Source of the DNA: Eumeta japonica
Lineage: Eukaryota > Arthropoda > Insecta > Lepidoptera > Psychidae
Assembly (NCBI GenBank): GCA_005406025.1
Contig: BGZK01000485.1
Location: 124,001-188,000, forward strand
Length of the DNA stretch: 64,000 nt
Direction of reading: 5' to 3'
Shown: one piece after another, positions 63,620-64,000 of the stretch
How the letters are laid out: each line of letters begins with the position of its first letter
Position numbering within the stretch: position 1 is the stretch's first letter
Position numbers and translations under genes: made by a program
Notes under the pieces: generated by a model
What the model saw: only the letters and a program-made list of their open reading frames with translations
The model's database searches: none
Told to the model about the DNA's origin: nothing

Positions 63620-64000
63620 AACCATGCATCACGCATTTTCTCGCTTCCATTCGATCGTTTGATACTTCCGATAACCCTTAGACACGGCATGATATGCTCG
63701 CTCTGAGTTATAGTCTATGAATTTCCAGAGCGACGGGGGAGGTGGGGAAAGGTTGTGCAAGTGGGGGTCGTATTTCTGTATACTGCGCTATATCATTCCA
63801 AGTTTTTTACTCATAGATATTTATACTTAAGTCGAACATGTGAGTCGAGTACTGTCGATGCGTTCGGCGTGTTACTCGCTTTGGCGCCTCGTGGGTGGCT
63901 TATCAACGGCACGGCGCACCTAATTTATTTAATTAGCCAAGAGTTGTTTCGACCTCGTTCAGGGTCTATATATCTTTGGCTACGTTACGATTTATGGGGC
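63620..64000. other. Mixed-GC right edge
   Basis: CpG content rises from about 63830 (tcgatgcgttcggcgtg, tggcgcctcgtggg). It may be the flank of a gene beyond the window, for instance the missing start of the SWAP70-like gene; no exon is visible. Confidence 0.3.

Overview
The window looks like AT-rich nuclear DNA of an insect, most likely a moth or butterfly. The evidence is the gene content (an insect odorant-binding protein, spliced animal axoneme genes, a SWAP70/DEF6 homologue), short exons with GT-AG introns, and a dense load of degenerate transposons and SINE-like repeats. No bacterial, organellar or viral gene set was seen. Nothing in the sequence fixes the species.

Four multi-exon genes can be reconstructed with consistent splice phases. 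(1) 3139-7500, plus strand: a secreted odorant-binding protein with a long charged insert, resembling the Obp59a group (5 exons, 239 aa). (2) 12616-8053, minus strand: the N-terminal 203 residues of DRC2/CCDC65, a nexin-dynein regulatory complex (N-DRC) subunit; its C-terminal half is not found. (3) 20151-31495, plus strand: a complete DRC10/IQCD gene (10 exons, 462 aa), another N-DRC subunit, with two RFX X-box-like sites just upstream. (4) 48565-31958, minus strand: a SWAP70/DEF6-like PH-domain and coiled-coil protein (9 exons, 512 aa seen; the first coding exon lies beyond the part that could be read).

Layout: 1-3 kb is repeats and a GC-rich patch. The region 3-12.6 kb holds the OBP gene and DRC2, facing each other. 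The region 12.6-20 kb, between the two head-to-head N-DRC genes, is packed with repeats: a degenerate hexamer block, a roughly 103-bp tandem repeat split by an RTE-type LINE, and a 47-bp minisatellite with an E-box-like CATCTG in nearly every unit. DRC10 and the SWAP70 homologue converge tail to tail near 31.5-32 kb. From 48.6 to 64 kb no protein-coding exon could be supported; it holds repeats, foldbacks, tRNA-derived SINEs, a likely DNA transposon and an AT microsatellite.

The two N-DRC genes would act together in motile axonemes, which in most insects means the sperm tail. The SWAP70 homologue would act at the membrane and actin cytoskeleton, and the OBP in a chemosensory or hygrosensory lymph. 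The strongest second-look items are the X-box pair and E-box minisatellite upstream of DRC10, the half-missing DRC2, a GC-AG intron in the SWAP70 gene, an alternative DRC10 terminal exon, a mariner copy whose catalytic core is replaced by an inverted copy of its own N-terminal part, and a recurring set of near-perfect short palindromes.
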